Below, one piece after another: positions 35,650 to 45,041 of a stretch of DNA of 64,000 bases. The DNA comes from JBCBGF01 sp039820585 (GTDB taxonomy: Bacteria > Pseudomonadota > Alphaproteobacteria > Rhodobacterales > Rhodobacteraceae): positions 21,082-85,081 of the forward strand of contig JBCBPV010000005.1 of the NCBI GenBank assembly GCA_039820585.1. Reading direction: 5' to 3'. The position numbers and the translations under genes were made by a program. A model generated the notes under the pieces. The model was given only the letters and a program-made list of their open reading frames with translations. It searched no databases and was not told where the DNA came from. Position 1 is the stretch's first letter, and every line of letters starts with the position of its first letter.

Positions 35650-36401
35650 GCGATCAGTCCCACACGGCGGCGGATGCCTTCGTCGCGAAGCGAGATTTCT
35701 TCACCCACAAACGCGTCGGCGTCAGGCGAGCACATCCACACCAGCGCCTGACCGGGCCATTCCGGGGGGATGTGATCGGACCAATCCAACTGACTGACCG
35801 GATTGATGCCGGATGCCTTGATCTCGCGTTGCATCTGCGTTGCGACCGTTCCGGGTGACAGGCCCATCGCGCGGATGCCCTGATCGCGTTGTTCCTTGTC
35901 GAGGCACCGGGTCAGCATAGCGGCCCCGGCCTTGGAGGCGCAATAATGGCTCCATGCCTCAACCGGGCCGTGGGCCGCGCCGGAAGAGACGGTGAGGATG
36001 CTTCCCCCGCCCGCCTCGGCCATCACGGGGGCCGCAGCGCGCATGCCGTGATAGACGCCTTTGAGGTTGATATCGAGGGCCAGGCCCCATCCCTCTGGGT
36101 CCGAAGTTGCGAGGTGTGCAATGGGCTCAATGACGCTGGCGTTGTTGATCAGCACATCAAGGCGTCCGAAGGTCTGCACCGCGGCGTCGATGGCCGATTG
36201 CACCTCCCAGAAGCGGCTGACATCGCAGGGGATGGCCAGGGCCTGCGGCCCGATCTCACCCGCAAGCTCGACAATACTGTCTTCGCTGCGCGCGCACAGC
36301 GCCACTTGCGCGCCAGCGGCTGCAAAGGCGCGGGCGGCGGCGGCACCGATACCGCGGCTGGCACCGGTGATCAGAACGCCCTGACCGGTCATGTCGTGCA
36401 T
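35646..36401 (-). CDS. SDR-family oxidoreductase
   Basis: Short-chain dehydrogenase/reductase of 251 residues. The NAD(P)-binding motif is ITGASRGIGAAAA (12-19), the NNAS motif is VLINNASVIEPIA, and the catalytic Ser-Tyr-Lys set is Ser139/140, Tyr153 and Lys157 (SHYCASKAG). The cofactor preference and substrate are unknown. The ATG at 36401 follows GGGAG at a good distance. It is co-transcribed with the downstream crotonase-fold gene; together they may act on a CoA-linked hydroxyacyl/ketoacyl substrate, which is inference. Confidence 0.92.
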   Translation of the reverse strand: MHDMTGQGVLITGASRGIGAAAARAFAAAGAQVALCARSEDSIVELAGEIGPQALAIPCDVSRFWEVQSAIDAAVQTFGRLDVLINNASVIEPIAHLATSDPEGWGLALDINLKGVYHGMRAAAPVMAEAGGGSILTVSSGAAHGPVEAWSHYCASKAGAAMLTRCLDKEQRDQGIRAMGLSPGTVATQMQREIKASGINPVSQLDWSDHIPPEWPGQALVWMCSPDADAFVGEEISLRDEGIRRRVGLIA

Positions 36402-36516
36402 CTGTCTGCTCCCAAGAAAAAACCAGATTGCGCCGCAAGAAAGCCGTCGTTGCGCTTGACCACTGCCGCACTACACCCAAGGTTATTCGGGTATTCCCCC
36501 CTGCGAAAGGCCCAAC

Positions 36517-38016
36517 ATGTTGAATTCCCCCAAGACCGGTGCCGTCACGCTGGCGTTTGTGGCGACGGCAAGCTCTGCCATGGCGGATGTCACTGCAACC
36601 GACATCTGGAACAGCTGGCAGACCATGGCCCAGGAGATGGGTCAGTCGATCACGGCCGATGGCGAGGCGCGGACATCGCAGGGTTTGGTTGTCTCGAACG
36701 TCACTGTCACGATGGACATGCCTGAAGGCGCTGTTGCTGCACCGATTGGGGATGTGACTTTCGTGGAAAACGGCGATGGTACCGTGTCCATCGAAGTCGC
36801 CGATCAGTATCCTCTGCGGATCACCGGAATCGGGTCGGATGGCGAAAGCTTCGATGTCTCGATGGTGGTGCGGCAGCCAGGCCTGGCCCTGACCGCTTTG
36901 GGCGATGCGGCGAACCCCAGCTATACCTATTCCGCGCCAGAGGTGGGGATGGGCGTGACGGAGCTGATGATTGATGGTGAGCCGGTGGAGATCGACTTTG
37001 ATCTGTCCCTGCGCGCGCTGACCGGTGGCTATGACTTCCTTGGTAACTCCAATGCCGACAGTGCGCTGTCGATTGGCGCGCTGGCGATGCGGCTGATGCT
37101 GGCCGATATCGAGACGCCGGGAACGGATTTCTCAATGAACCTGACGATGCAGGATATCTCGTCTGAGAATTCGGGCTCGATCACGCCGTTGAATGCGACG
37201 CAATCGCTTGGTGCGATGCTGGGCGAAGGGTTCGCCTCAACCGGTGAGTTGGCCTATGGGGCGGTGACCTATGGCATCGAAGGCGGTGATCGCAGCGACC
37301 GCGTGGCGGTTGAGGGCAGCATCGAGAACGGGATCTTCAGCGCGCAGATGGGCGACGGCGGGATCCTCTATGGCGGCGAGAACAATGGGATCGCGATGAC
37401 GGTGTCGGGGACGCAGATACCGTTCCCGTCGCTTGAGTTTGCGATGGAACAGTCGTCGGGTTCAGTCACCTTGCCCCTGGCGCCATCGGACGATGCGAAT
37501 GAATTCGCGCTTTTGACCCGGATGACCGGTCTGACGGTGGATGACCGGCTCTGGTCGATGATTGATCCTGGGCGCCTGTTGCCGCGCAACGGGGCCGATC
37601 TGGTGATTGACCTGCTTGGAAGCGGCAGATGGCTGGTTGATATCACCGATCCCGAACAGGCCGCGGGCCTGGACGGCATGGGCGGCATGCCTGGTGAGAT
37701 TGACGCGCTGACCTTGCGCGAATTGCGCTTGTCCGCGGTTGGGGCCGAGCTGACTGGCAGTGGTGATTTCACGTTTGAAAGCACCGATGACGGCATTCCA
37801 CAGCCTGCCGGTGCAATTGATCTGAACCTGACCGGGGCCAACACCTTGTTGGATCGCCTGGTGTCCATGGGCCTGGTTCCGGAAGAGCAGGCGATGGGCG
37901 CGCGTATGATGCTGGGCCTTTTTGCGCGGCCCGGGCCGGGGACAGATGCGCTGGTGTCGAAAATCGAGGTGACGCCGGACGGATCGGTGACGGCCAACGG
38001 CCAACGCATCCGCTAG
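36517..38016 (+). CDS. DUF2125 exported protein
   Basis: A 499-residue protein with a signal peptide (to about residue 23, AMADVTATD). It is rich in beta-strand patterns and acidic residues, for example VVSNVTVTMDMPEG, VSIEVADQYPLRITG and DALTLRELRLSAVGAELTGSG. This matches DUF2125, a family found in alphaproteobacteria with no known function; the repeat-like beta pattern recalls AsmA/YdgA-type envelope proteins, but that is only a resemblance. No partner gene shares its transcript clearly: pmbA starts 78 bases later. Confidence 0.85.
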   Translation: MLNSPKTGAVTLAFVATASSAMADVTATDIWNSWQTMAQEMGQSITADGEARTSQGLVVSNVTVTMDMPEGAVAAPIGDVTFVENGDGTVSIEVADQYPLRITGIGSDGESFDVSMVVRQPGLALTALGDAANPSYTYSAPEVGMGVTELMIDGEPVEIDFDLSLRALTGGYDFLGNSNADSALSIGALAMRLMLADIETPGTDFSMNLTMQDISSENSGSITPLNATQSLGAMLGEGFASTGELAYGAVTYGIEGGDRSDRVAVEGSIENGIFSAQMGDGGILYGGENNGIAMTVSGTQIPFPSLEFAMEQSSGSVTLPLAPSDDANEFALLTRMTGLTVDDRLWSMIDPGRLLPRNGADLVIDLLGSGRWLVDITDPEQAAGLDGMGGMPGEIDALTLRELRLSAVGAELTGSGDFTFESTDDGIPQPAGAIDLNLTGANTLLDRLVSMGLVPEEQAMGARMMLGLFARPGPGTDALVSKIEVTPDGSVTANGQRIR

Positions 38017-38094
38017 GACCGCGCGAACATGCGCCTTGGCCTTGCGGCGGGGCGGGTGGCGGACTAGGTGCCATGGGAATGAAAGGATCTTTCC

Positions 38095-39441
38095 ATGGCA
38101 GCTGATCTTGAAAGCCTCGCCGGGGCAATGCTGGCGGCTGCGAGGTCGGCGGGTGCCGATGCGGCAGATGCGATTGTCGTGGATGGCACATCGGTTTCAA
38201 TATCTGTCCTTGGTGGTGCGTTGGAAAGCGCCGAGCGGTCTGAAGGGATTGAGCTGGGCCTGCGGGTTCTGATCGGGCAACGACAGGCGCTCGTGTCGGT
38301 GTCAGACACCGCGCCCGACGCGATTGAGACGATGGCCGAGCGTTCGGTGGCGATGGCGCGCGAGGCGCCCGAGGATCCCACGATTGGTCTGGCCGACCCC
38401 GGCGATCTGGTCGCCGCCGCAGATATCGACGGGCTTGAGCTTGCGGACCCCGCTAAGGAGCCTGCGCCTGACCGGTTGCAGGACCTTGCCGTGCGGGCCG
38501 AAGCCGCGGCGCTGGGCGTTGACGGGGTGTCGCAAGTGCAATCGGCCACCGCCGCCTATGGACGCCGCCGGATCTATCTCGCTGCGACGAACGGGCTGGC
38601 CAACGGGTATGGCCGCACGGATTCCGCGCTGAGTTGTGTGGCGATTACTGGATCGGGCACGTCGATGGAGCGTGATTATGCCGGGGAGCAGCGCATCTTT
38701 GCGGCGGATCTGCCCACGCCGGAAGAGGTGGGCCTTTTGGCCGGCGAACGCACGGCGGAGCGTGCGGGCGCGCGCAAACCGCCGACCGGGGCCTATCCGG
38801 TTTTGTATGACGAACGGGTGGCGGCATCCCTGATCGGACACCTGTTGCAGGCGGCGAATGGCGCGGCCATCGTGCGCGGTGCGTCGTGGTTACGCGATGC
38901 GATGGGGGACGCGGTCTTGCCCGCGGCGCTTTCGGTGATCGAGGATCCCCATCGCCCGCGCACCACAGGTTCAAAACCCTTCGACGCCGAGGGTCTTGCC
39001 ACCCGGTCGCGCAAGATCGTGGAAGACGGTGTGCTGACCGGGTGGACACTGGATCTGGCGACGGGTCGAAAGCTGGGCCTGCCCAGCACGGCCAACGCGG
39101 CGCGCGGGGCGTCGTCGACACCGTCACCATCCAATCACAACATCCAGTTGACCCAAGGCGACCAGGATCGTGCCGCCCTGATCCGTGAGATGGGGACGGG
39201 TTTGCTGGTGACGTCGATGATCGGCTCGTCGATCAACCCCAACACAGGCGACTATTCGCGCGGGGCCTCGGGCTTTTGGGTGGAGAACGGGGAGATCACC
39301 TTTCCGGTGAACGAATGCACCGTTGCGGGGCATCTGCGCGAGATGCTGGCGTCAATCGTACCTGCCAATGACGCGCGCCCGCACCTGTCGCGGTCGGTGC
39401 CATCGCTTCTGGTCGAGGGGCTGACGATTGCAGGAGAGTGA
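38095..39441 (+). CDS. pmbA: TldD/PmbA-family metallopeptidase (PmbA/TldE)
   Basis: A 448-residue protein of the TldD/E family. Motifs ARSAGADAADAIVVDG, GLRVLIGQRQALVS and NHNIQLTQGD (near residue 345), and GYFVENGEI-like SGFWVENGEITFPVNE, are typical. With TldD it forms a heterodimeric peptidase in E. coli that matures microcin B17 and degrades CcdA; PmbA/TldE is the non-catalytic partner. No tldD lies in the window. The gene overlaps the start of the CysQ-like gene by 14 bases. Confidence 0.9.
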   Translation: MAADLESLAGAMLAAARSAGADAADAIVVDGTSVSISVLGGALESAERSEGIELGLRVLIGQRQALVSVSDTAPDAIETMAERSVAMAREAPEDPTIGLADPGDLVAAADIDGLELADPAKEPAPDRLQDLAVRAEAAALGVDGVSQVQSATAAYGRRRIYLAATNGLANGYGRTDSALSCVAITGSGTSMERDYAGEQRIFAADLPTPEEVGLLAGERTAERAGARKPPTGAYPVLYDERVAASLIGHLLQAANGAAIVRGASWLRDAMGDAVLPAALSVIEDPHRPRTTGSKPFDAEGLATRSRKIVEDGVLTGWTLDLATGRKLGLPSTANAARGASSTPSPSNHNIQLTQGDQDRAALIREMGTGLLVTSMIGSSINPNTGDYSRGASGFWVENGEITFPVNECTVAGHLREMLASIVPANDARPHLSRSVPSLLVEGLTIAGE

Positions 39442-40207
39442 TCTTCAACTTCTGACCGATGCGGCCGAGGCCGCGGGTGAGATCGCGCTGCGCTACTTCC
39501 AGTGTGACAACAAGGTTTGGGACAAGGGACACGATGACCCGGTGTCTGAGGCGGATTTTGCCGTGGACAGGTATCTTCGCGAGACGTTGATGGCCGCGCG
39601 TCCGGACTATGGTTGGTTGTCGGAAGAGACCGAGGATACCGAAGAGCGGCTGAGCCGGGACACCGTGTTTATCGTCGATCCCATCGATGGCACGCGGGCC
39701 TTTGTGGCTGGCGAAAGCACCTGGGCGCATTCGCTCGGCATCGCGCACAAGGGGCAGGCGGTGGCAGCCGTCGTCTTCCTGCCTGCACGGCAGAAGCTTT
39801 ATGTTGCGGGTGCGGGTGGTGGTGCCTTTCTCAACGGTGCGCCGATGCATGCGTCACAGCAAGACGACCTGGTTGGCGCCGACTTGCTGGCCTCGCGCCC
39901 TGCGCTTGACGCGCATCATTGGCCGGGCGGGGTGCCAGCGATGACGCGCCATTTTCGCCCGTCACTTGCCTATCGGCTAAGCCTGGTGGGCGAGGGGCGG
40001 TTCGATGCGATGCTGACCTTGCGCGATAGTTGGGAATGGGACATCGCGGCCGGTGCCCTGATCGCGGCTGAGGCGGGTGCAACGGTGACCGACAAAAATG
40101 GGGGGGCGTTGCGGTTTAACACCCCTGGCAGAGTGACCGCAGGTATCCTTGCCTGCGCACCGGCCTTGCATCCGCAGATCACCCACCGGATGCAGGCCGC
40201 CGCCTGA
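39428..40207 (+). CDS. Inositol monophosphatase-family phosphatase (CysQ-like)
   Basis: A 259-residue Mg-dependent phosphatase. Metal-ligand motifs are Glu66/Glu67 in GWLSEET, DPIDGTRAF (84-92) and SWEWDIAAGALI. Such enzymes act on inositol phosphates, histidinol phosphate or 3'-phosphoadenosine 5'-phosphate; the call CysQ-like is tentative. The start is a TTG at 39428 inside the pmbA 3' end; GAGGGG lies 7 bases before it and homology starts at once after it. It is probably translated by coupling to pmbA. Confidence 0.88.
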   Translation: MQESDLQLLTDAAEAAGEIALRYFQCDNKVWDKGHDDPVSEADFAVDRYLRETLMAARPDYGWLSEETEDTEERLSRDTVFIVDPIDGTRAFVAGESTWAHSLGIAHKGQAVAAVVFLPARQKLYVAGAGGGAFLNGAPMHASQQDDLVGADLLASRPALDAHHWPGGVPAMTRHFRPSLAYRLSLVGEGRFDAMLTLRDSWEWDIAAGALIAAEAGATVTDKNGGALRFNTPGRVTAGILACAPALHPQITHRMQAAA

Positions 40208-40213
40208 GCGCGC

Positions 40214-41224
40214 TTACAGACCCAGCCGGATCTTTGCGGCGTCAGATGCGACCAGAAACCCATCCTCAAGCAACCCCTCAACCGTCGGATCGAATTGCGA
40301 CGTGGGCAGTTTGAAGGACAGGTCGGGTTCATCGGCGAACCGGCTGAGGCGCAGGACCGCTTCGTTATGCTTCAGGCGCTGGGCGGCAATGCGCTCTTTC
40401 TCGCGATCCAGGAAATCGCCCGAGAACTTGTAGTGCTTCAGCACGCCCGAGAAATCGGTACAGGACAGGCCGGTGCTGACATGGGGGTGGGCGCCTGGAT
40501 CAATCTCAGGCCCCATCTTGAACAGCGGGTGCTTGGTCATGCAGCACTCTTCGCCAAAAAGCGTCGCACGGATGCCGCCGAACATGACCTTGATATCAGG
40601 GTTCGAGATTTTGTTTTGTTCAAGAAACCAGCGCCAGCGCGTCTCTTGAGAATAGTAATCGCGCGCGTCGATATCGGCGAGGCTGTAGCTGTTGAACTGC
40701 CTGATCGTCTCGGGAAAGCTGAGCCCCTGATGCGCCGACAAGGGGCCAGGTGGCACCATTTCCAGCATCTGGCAGACCATGGCCGTGTGGCCTTCGGCGC
40801 TTATCCGTTGGGTCAGATCGGGCAGGGCCAGATGATCGCAACCGGGATAGTGCAACAGCTCGTCGGAATCGAGCACCAGCCGCCAACCGCCGTCGATGAA
40901 GAGGGTCGAGGCGTAGTGGCGCATGTTCATCTGGTATTCGCGGAACTGCAGCGGGCAGGTGGCGACGATGGTGTTTGGGAACGATTTTGCGATCTCGATC
41001 GAGTCGTCGGTCGATCCATTGTCCATATACATCAGGTAATCCGCACCAAGTGCGCGGTGATGTTCGACAACGGTTTTCAGGTGATAACTGACATTGCGAC
41101 CAAGGATGACCAGCGCCACCTCATCATCGCGTAGGGTGAATTTCTGTGGCCCGTGGATATGCGTAACCTGACGCTTCAGTGCGCGGTCGTCATAGCGTTT
41201 GCGGATCTTGTTCAGGATGCCCAC
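40214..41224 (-). CDS. Glycosyltransferase family 2-type protein
   Basis: A 336-residue putative glycosyltransferase of the GT-A fold (Glyco_tranf_2_4-like). It has VALVILGRNVSYHLKTVVEH at the start, YLMYMDNGSTDDSIEIA for nucleotide-sugar binding and the DxD-like RLVLDSDELLHY. No membrane segment is visible. Start choice: a GTG at 41224 lies 6 bases after AAGGG, while a TTG two codons earlier is too close to it. It is divergent from a GT61 gene, so the two likely serve the same surface polysaccharide. Its substrate is unknown. Confidence 0.85.
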   Translation of the reverse strand: MGILNKIRKRYDDRALKRQVTHIHGPQKFTLRDDEVALVILGRNVSYHLKTVVEHHRALGADYLMYMDNGSTDDSIEIAKSFPNTIVATCPLQFREYQMNMRHYASTLFIDGGWRLVLDSDELLHYPGCDHLALPDLTQRISAEGHTAMVCQMLEMVPPGPLSAHQGLSFPETIRQFNSYSLADIDARDYYSQETRWRWFLEQNKISNPDIKVMFGGIRATLFGEECCMTKHPLFKMGPEIDPGAHPHVSTGLSCTDFSGVLKHYKFSGDFLDREKERIAAQRLKHNEAVLRLSRFADEPDLSFKLPTSQFDPTVEGLLEDGFLVASDAAKIRLGL

Positions 41225-41352
41225 GGCCAACCCTTCATGCCTTGCGTGGTGCCGCGCCAGGTGGACTGCGGCACGGGTTCGCGTGATCTATGCGACAGAT
41301 GCAGGCGCGCCCGCAACCGGTGCATGATCTGAGCATGGCACAGTGATGCGGC

Positions 41353-42621
41353 GTGGCACAATTCCCGCAATTGTGGGCGGTTCCGCCCGACGCTGTGAAC
41401 AATGGGTGCCGGGTGTCGTTGCCCCTGCGCGCCCCTGTTGACAGGATCGGGGTGCTGCGGGAATGGTGCGCCGCGCACGGGCAAGAAGGCGGCGGCATGG
41501 GCAGGATATCGGAGGCTGTTGAACGGCGGTTGCACGGGCCCGGTGCCTTGAAGGTCTTGCAACGCCTGTCCTATTTCCGCCCGATGTCCGCCGAGCGGCG
41601 GCAGTTGGCGGACAAGCATGTGGCCCTGTTCGATGGCGATCTGCCCCGCCGCCGGGTGCCACCATTCCCTTATCCGATGGTGTCGCGCCGCGACCCGGGG
41701 GACACACCCGCCGGTCGCTACCGCGATAACTTCATCACCATGCCTGACTATGTCGCGGACCGGCCAATGACCGAAACGGTGGACAACCTGCTTTACGCCC
41801 CGGGCGGCATCGCGTGGCATCAGGGGGCTGCGTGCGAGGAATACAGCACCGGCGTGATCGTGCGCGCCGAGCATATGTTGCCTTTCCCGAAAAAGGCGCA
41901 GGCCAAGCGCATTCCCGAAGGAACGATCATCCAGTGCCAGCATGGGCGCACCTGGGGCGATTTTGTAAGCGAGCAAGTCAAAGGACTGGTCCTGTGCCGC
42001 CAGCGCGGGGTGCCGTTCCCAGAGCCGGTGGTTTTGCCGGGCCGCTATGCGCAAAAGGGCTACGTGCGCCCCCAACTCGACCGGTTGGGCATCCGCTACA
42101 TCTTCGCCGATACGCCGATCCTGATCGAACGGGCGACGGTGATCCTGAAGCAATCCTATTCGGTGATCTGGACGCCCGAGGGTATCGAGGCCTGGCGCAC
42201 AGCCTATGGGATTGATCCAGTGCAGCCCGAGCCGAATTCTATCACCTACCTGTCGCGTCTTGGGGTTGAGAGCGAGCTGCACACCGATCGCAGCTATGGC
42301 AGTGAAGCGACCGGGCGGATTGTCGAAGACCTTGGCGGGCGCGTCGTTGAGACGGCGAAATGCGATTTCGACGATTTTGGTGCGCTGGCACCGGGGGCGG
42401 ACATCATCATTGCCGACCACGGATCGGCCCTGTTCAACATGCTGCAGTGGCGGACGCGGGCGGTGATCGAGATTGTGTCCGATGATTGGTGGGACCCGAA
42501 TTTCACCTTCTTCGGGGTCAGCATGGGTATCGAAGATCACGTGACCATCCGCGGCGATGGCCTGTCCGAAGACGCGCTGCGCGAAAAGCTGACCCATCAT
42601 ATAGGTCGGTTGCGGCGCTGA
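41353..42621 (+). CDS. Glycosyltransferase family 61 (DUF563) protein
   Basis: A 422-residue protein with the GT61 domain in its C-terminal half: LDRLGIRYIFADTPILIERA and IIIADHGSALFNMLQW, the equivalent of the family GPHGAxLxN motif. Bacterial GT61 members build capsule or other surface glycans. The first ~100 residues have no recognisable domain. The start is a GTG at 41353 and is uncertain; an ATG 48 codons later is possible. It is divergent from the GT2-type gene with 128 bases between. No export or polymerase gene for a polysaccharide lies nearby. Confidence 0.82.
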   Translation: MAQFPQLWAVPPDAVNNGCRVSLPLRAPVDRIGVLREWCAAHGQEGGGMGRISEAVERRLHGPGALKVLQRLSYFRPMSAERRQLADKHVALFDGDLPRRRVPPFPYPMVSRRDPGDTPAGRYRDNFITMPDYVADRPMTETVDNLLYAPGGIAWHQGAACEEYSTGVIVRAEHMLPFPKKAQAKRIPEGTIIQCQHGRTWGDFVSEQVKGLVLCRQRGVPFPEPVVLPGRYAQKGYVRPQLDRLGIRYIFADTPILIERATVILKQSYSVIWTPEGIEAWRTAYGIDPVQPEPNSITYLSRLGVESELHTDRSYGSEATGRIVEDLGGRVVETAKCDFDDFGALAPGADIIIADHGSALFNMLQWRTRAVIEIVSDDWWDPNFTFFGVSMGIEDHVTIRGDGLSEDALREKLTHHIGRLRR

Positions 42622-42628
42622 CCCCCTG

Positions 42629-42662
42629 AAACGACAAACCCCCGGCCAATCTGCCCGGGGGT
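42629..42662 (-). terminator. Likely terminator of rpsU
   Basis: Read on the minus strand: ACCCCCGG, 9-base loop, CCGGGGGT, followed by TTGTCGTTT. It lies about 40 bases past the rpsU stop codon. The T-run is interrupted, so it may be only moderately efficient. Confidence 0.65.
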
Positions 42663-42702
42663 CGTCTGATCGGCGGGTTGCCCCGCCCAGTGCGTCAAAA
42701 GC

Positions 42703-42909
42703 TTACATCATGCCTTCGCGTTGCGCTTTCTTGCGCGCAAGCTTGCGGGCACGGCGAATAGCCTCGGCCTTTTCGCGCGCGCGTTTTTCGGACGGTTTCT
42801 CGAAATGTTGCCGAAGCTTCATCTCACGGAAAACGCCCTCACGCTGCAGCTTCTTTTTCAGGGCACGAAGCGCCTGATCGACATTGTTGTCGCGAACACT
42901 GACCTGCAT
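42703..42909 (-). CDS. rpsU: 30S ribosomal protein S21
   Basis: A 68-residue basic protein: QVSVRDNNVDQALRALKKK, REGVFREMKLRQHFEKPSEK and a Lys/Arg-rich tail (RRARKLARKKAQREG), an exact fit to bacterial S21. S21 binds near the mRNA exit and helps initiation. It is a single gene with a terminator and converges on the GT61 gene. Confidence 0.97.
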   Translation of the reverse strand: MQVSVRDNNVDQALRALKKKLQREGVFREMKLRQHFEKPSEKRAREKAEAIRRARKLARKKAQREGMM

Positions 42910-43020
42910 GTGGTTGTCACCACCTTTCTAAGTTAGAGTTATGCAAATTGCAGGAAGTGGCCGTATAGCAAAGGCGTTCTAGCTTGTCTACCGCCCGCTC
43001 AGGCCATGAAGGAGCCCCCG

Positions 43021-43722
43021 ATGACAGACACCGCTACCCCCGAAATCCACCGTCTGGTGGCCGCCGCTTTGCCCCATGTCGCCTTTGACGGCTGGTCCGA
43101 GGCGACGTTTCGCGCCGCGATCCGCGACAGTGAGGTCGATGCCGCAACCGCGCGCACGTTGTGTCCGCGCGGGGCAGTGGATCTGGCGTTGGCGTTTCAC
43201 GCCGCGGGCGATGCGGCGATGGCGGCCAAGGTGGCCGAAACGGACATGTCGGCCATGCGCTACCGCGACAAGGTGGCTGCGGCGGTGCGGTTCCGGTTGG
43301 AGGCGATTGAAGACAAGGAAGCGGTGCGCCGGGGCGTGACGCTGTTTTCCCTGCCGCAATACGCAGGTCTTGGGGCATCGGCGACCTGGGGCACGGTGGA
43401 TGCGATCTGGAACGCGCTGGGCGACACGTCCGACGACGTGAACTGGTACACCAAGCGCGCGACCCTGTCGGGCGTTTACGGGGCCACCGTGTTGTACTGG
43501 CTGGGCGATGAGAGCCCGGACCACCGCGATACATGGGCGTTTCTAGACCGACGCATCGACAACGTGATGCAGATCGAGAAGGTGAAATCGCAGGTTCGCG
43601 ACAATCCAGTTTTGAAGACGGTGTTTGCGGGGCCAAACTGGCTGGCCTCACGGATCAAGGCGCCGTCGCGGACCCAGCGGACCGATGTGCCTGGGGTTGT
43701 GACGCCTGCGCCCGAGGCCTGA
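43021..43722 (+). CDS. COQ9-family protein
   Basis: A 233-residue homologue of mitochondrial COQ9, a lipid-binding TetR-fold protein that presents ubiquinone intermediates to the COQ7 hydroxylase. Motifs are ALPHVAFDGWSEATFRAA (N-terminal helix-turn-helix-like part) and DDVNWYTKRATLSGVYGAT, a hallmark of the family. The ATG at 43021 follows AAGGAG at a good distance; an ATG at 43006 lies before that site and is rejected. It is translationally coupled to the quinone oxidoreductase gene. Found mostly in alphaproteobacteria and mitochondria. Confidence 0.92.
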   Translation: MTDTATPEIHRLVAAALPHVAFDGWSEATFRAAIRDSEVDAATARTLCPRGAVDLALAFHAAGDAAMAAKVAETDMSAMRYRDKVAAAVRFRLEAIEDKEAVRRGVTLFSLPQYAGLGASATWGTVDAIWNALGDTSDDVNWYTKRATLSGVYGATVLYWLGDESPDHRDTWAFLDRRIDNVMQIEKVKSQVRDNPVLKTVFAGPNWLASRIKAPSRTQRTDVPGVVTPAPEA

Positions 43723-44714
43723 TGGACGACGTGCCAACGACGATGCGCGCCGTCGAAATCTCTGCCCCCGGTGGGGCAGAGGTGTTGCGCGCGTGCGAGC
43801 GACCGGTGCCAGTGCCCGATGTGGGCGAGGTGTTGATCGAGATCGCGTGGGCGGGCGTGAACCGCCCCGATGCCCTGCAACGGGCAGGCAGCTATGCGCC
43901 ACCGCCGACGGCAAGCGATCTGCCGGGGCTGGAGGCCGCTGGGAGAGTGGTCGCGGTTGGGCCGGGGGTAACCGCACCCGTGGTCGGAGACGCGGTTTGC
44001 GCGCTGTTGCCCGGCGGTGGGTACGCGGAATACGCGGTGACGCCCGCGGCGCATTGTCTGCCGGTGCCGGGGTGCCTTGGGTTGAAAGAGGCGGCCTGCT
44101 TGCCAGAGACGTTCTTCACCGTCTGGTCCAACGTGTTCATGCGGGGCGGTTTGGCGGCGGGTGAGACGTTTCTGGTCCACGGCGGGTCATCGGGGATCGG
44201 GACGACGGCGATACAGCTCGCCTCGGTCTTTGGCGCGCGGGTGTTTGCCACCGCTGGCAGCGCTGAGAAATGTGCGATGTGCGAAAAACTGGGAGCCGAA
44301 CGCGCGATCAAGTATCGCGAGGAGGATTTTGTCCACGTCATGCGCGATGCGGGTGGGGCGGACCTGATCCTTGACATGGTGGGTGGCGATTACATCCCGC
44401 GCAACATCAAGGCGCTGAAAGATGACGGGCGGCTGGTTCAGATCGCGTTTCTGGGCGGGCCCAAGGCCGAATTGAACTTTGCCCAGGTGATGGTGCGGCG
44501 GCTGACGATCACGGGCTCTACCCTGCGCCCACAATCCGATTTGGCGAAGGCGCGGATTGCCGAGGATTTGCGGGCCAAGGTCTGGCCGCTGATCGAGGCT
44601 GGGCGCGTTGCCCCCGTCATGGACAACGAATTTGCGCTGGAGGATGCGGCCGAGGCGCACGGGCGTATGGAAAGCTCGGGCCATATCGGGAAGATCGTGC
44701 TGCGCGTAACATAG
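43722..44714 (+). CDS. NAD(P)H:quinone oxidoreductase (PIG3-type medium-chain dehydrogenase)
   Basis: A 330-residue zinc-free MDR protein. Landmarks are MRAVEISAPGGAEVL, AGVNRPDALQRAGSYAPPP, the NADPH-binding HGGSSGIGTTAIQLA, and GGDYIPRNIKALKDDGRLVQ. The cysteines that bind catalytic zinc in alcohol dehydrogenases are missing, as in the quinone-reductase branch. Reduces quinones or other electrophiles. Its ATG overlaps the COQ9 stop (TGATG); an ATG seven codons later is an alternative. A bidirectional terminator follows. Confidence 0.92.
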   Translation: MDDVPTTMRAVEISAPGGAEVLRACERPVPVPDVGEVLIEIAWAGVNRPDALQRAGSYAPPPTASDLPGLEAAGRVVAVGPGVTAPVVGDAVCALLPGGGYAEYAVTPAAHCLPVPGCLGLKEAACLPETFFTVWSNVFMRGGLAAGETFLVHGGSSGIGTTAIQLASVFGARVFATAGSAEKCAMCEKLGAERAIKYREEDFVHVMRDAGGADLILDMVGGDYIPRNIKALKDDGRLVQIAFLGGPKAELNFAQVMVRRLTITGSTLRPQSDLAKARIAEDLRAKVWPLIEAGRVAPVMDNEFALEDAAEAHGRMESSGHIGKIVLRVT

Positions 44715-44715
44715 C

Positions 44716-44745
44716 AAAAAACCGCGCCGGACGGGGCGCGGTTTT
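44716..44745. terminator. Bidirectional rho-independent terminator between the quinone oxidoreductase gene and rpsO
   Basis: ACCGCGCC (44721-44728) and GGCGCGGT (44735-44742) pair around a 6-base loop, flanked by A-run on the left and T-run on the right, so the stem extends by three A-T pairs and works in both directions. Confidence 0.85.
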
Positions 44746-44771
44746 CCGTAGGTTCGTAACAGCGGGCCAGT

Positions 44772-45041
44772 TTAGCGGCGGATGCCCAGACGCTTGATCA
44801 GGTCCTGATAGCGCGCTTCGTCCTTGGCTTTGGTGTAATCCAACAGCTTCCGGCGCTGGGCCACCAGCTTCAGCAGACCACGGCGCGAGTGGTTGTCTTT
44901 CTTGTGGGTCTTGAAGTGCTCGGTCAGCGTCGCGATCCGGCTGGACAGGATGGCCACTTGTACTTCGGGCGATCCGGTATCGCCGTCTTTCGTGGCGAAT
45001 TCCTTCATGACGCGCTGCTTGTCTTCAGCGGTAATCGACAT
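44772..45041 (-). CDS. rpsO: 30S ribosomal protein S15
   Basis: An 89-residue protein: MSITAEDKQRVMKEFATKDG, TGSPEVQVAILSSRIATLT, HFKTHKKDNHSRRGLLKLV and RRKLLDYTKAKD, an exact fit to S15. It binds 16S rRNA helix 22 early in 30S assembly. In many bacteria it lies between truB and pnp; here truB is 1.8 kb upstream with three genes in between, and pnp is at the other end of the window. Confidence 0.98.
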   Translation of the reverse strand: MSITAEDKQRVMKEFATKDGDTGSPEVQVAILSSRIATLTEHFKTHKKDNHSRRGLLKLVAQRRKLLDYTKAKDEARYQDLIKRLGIRR

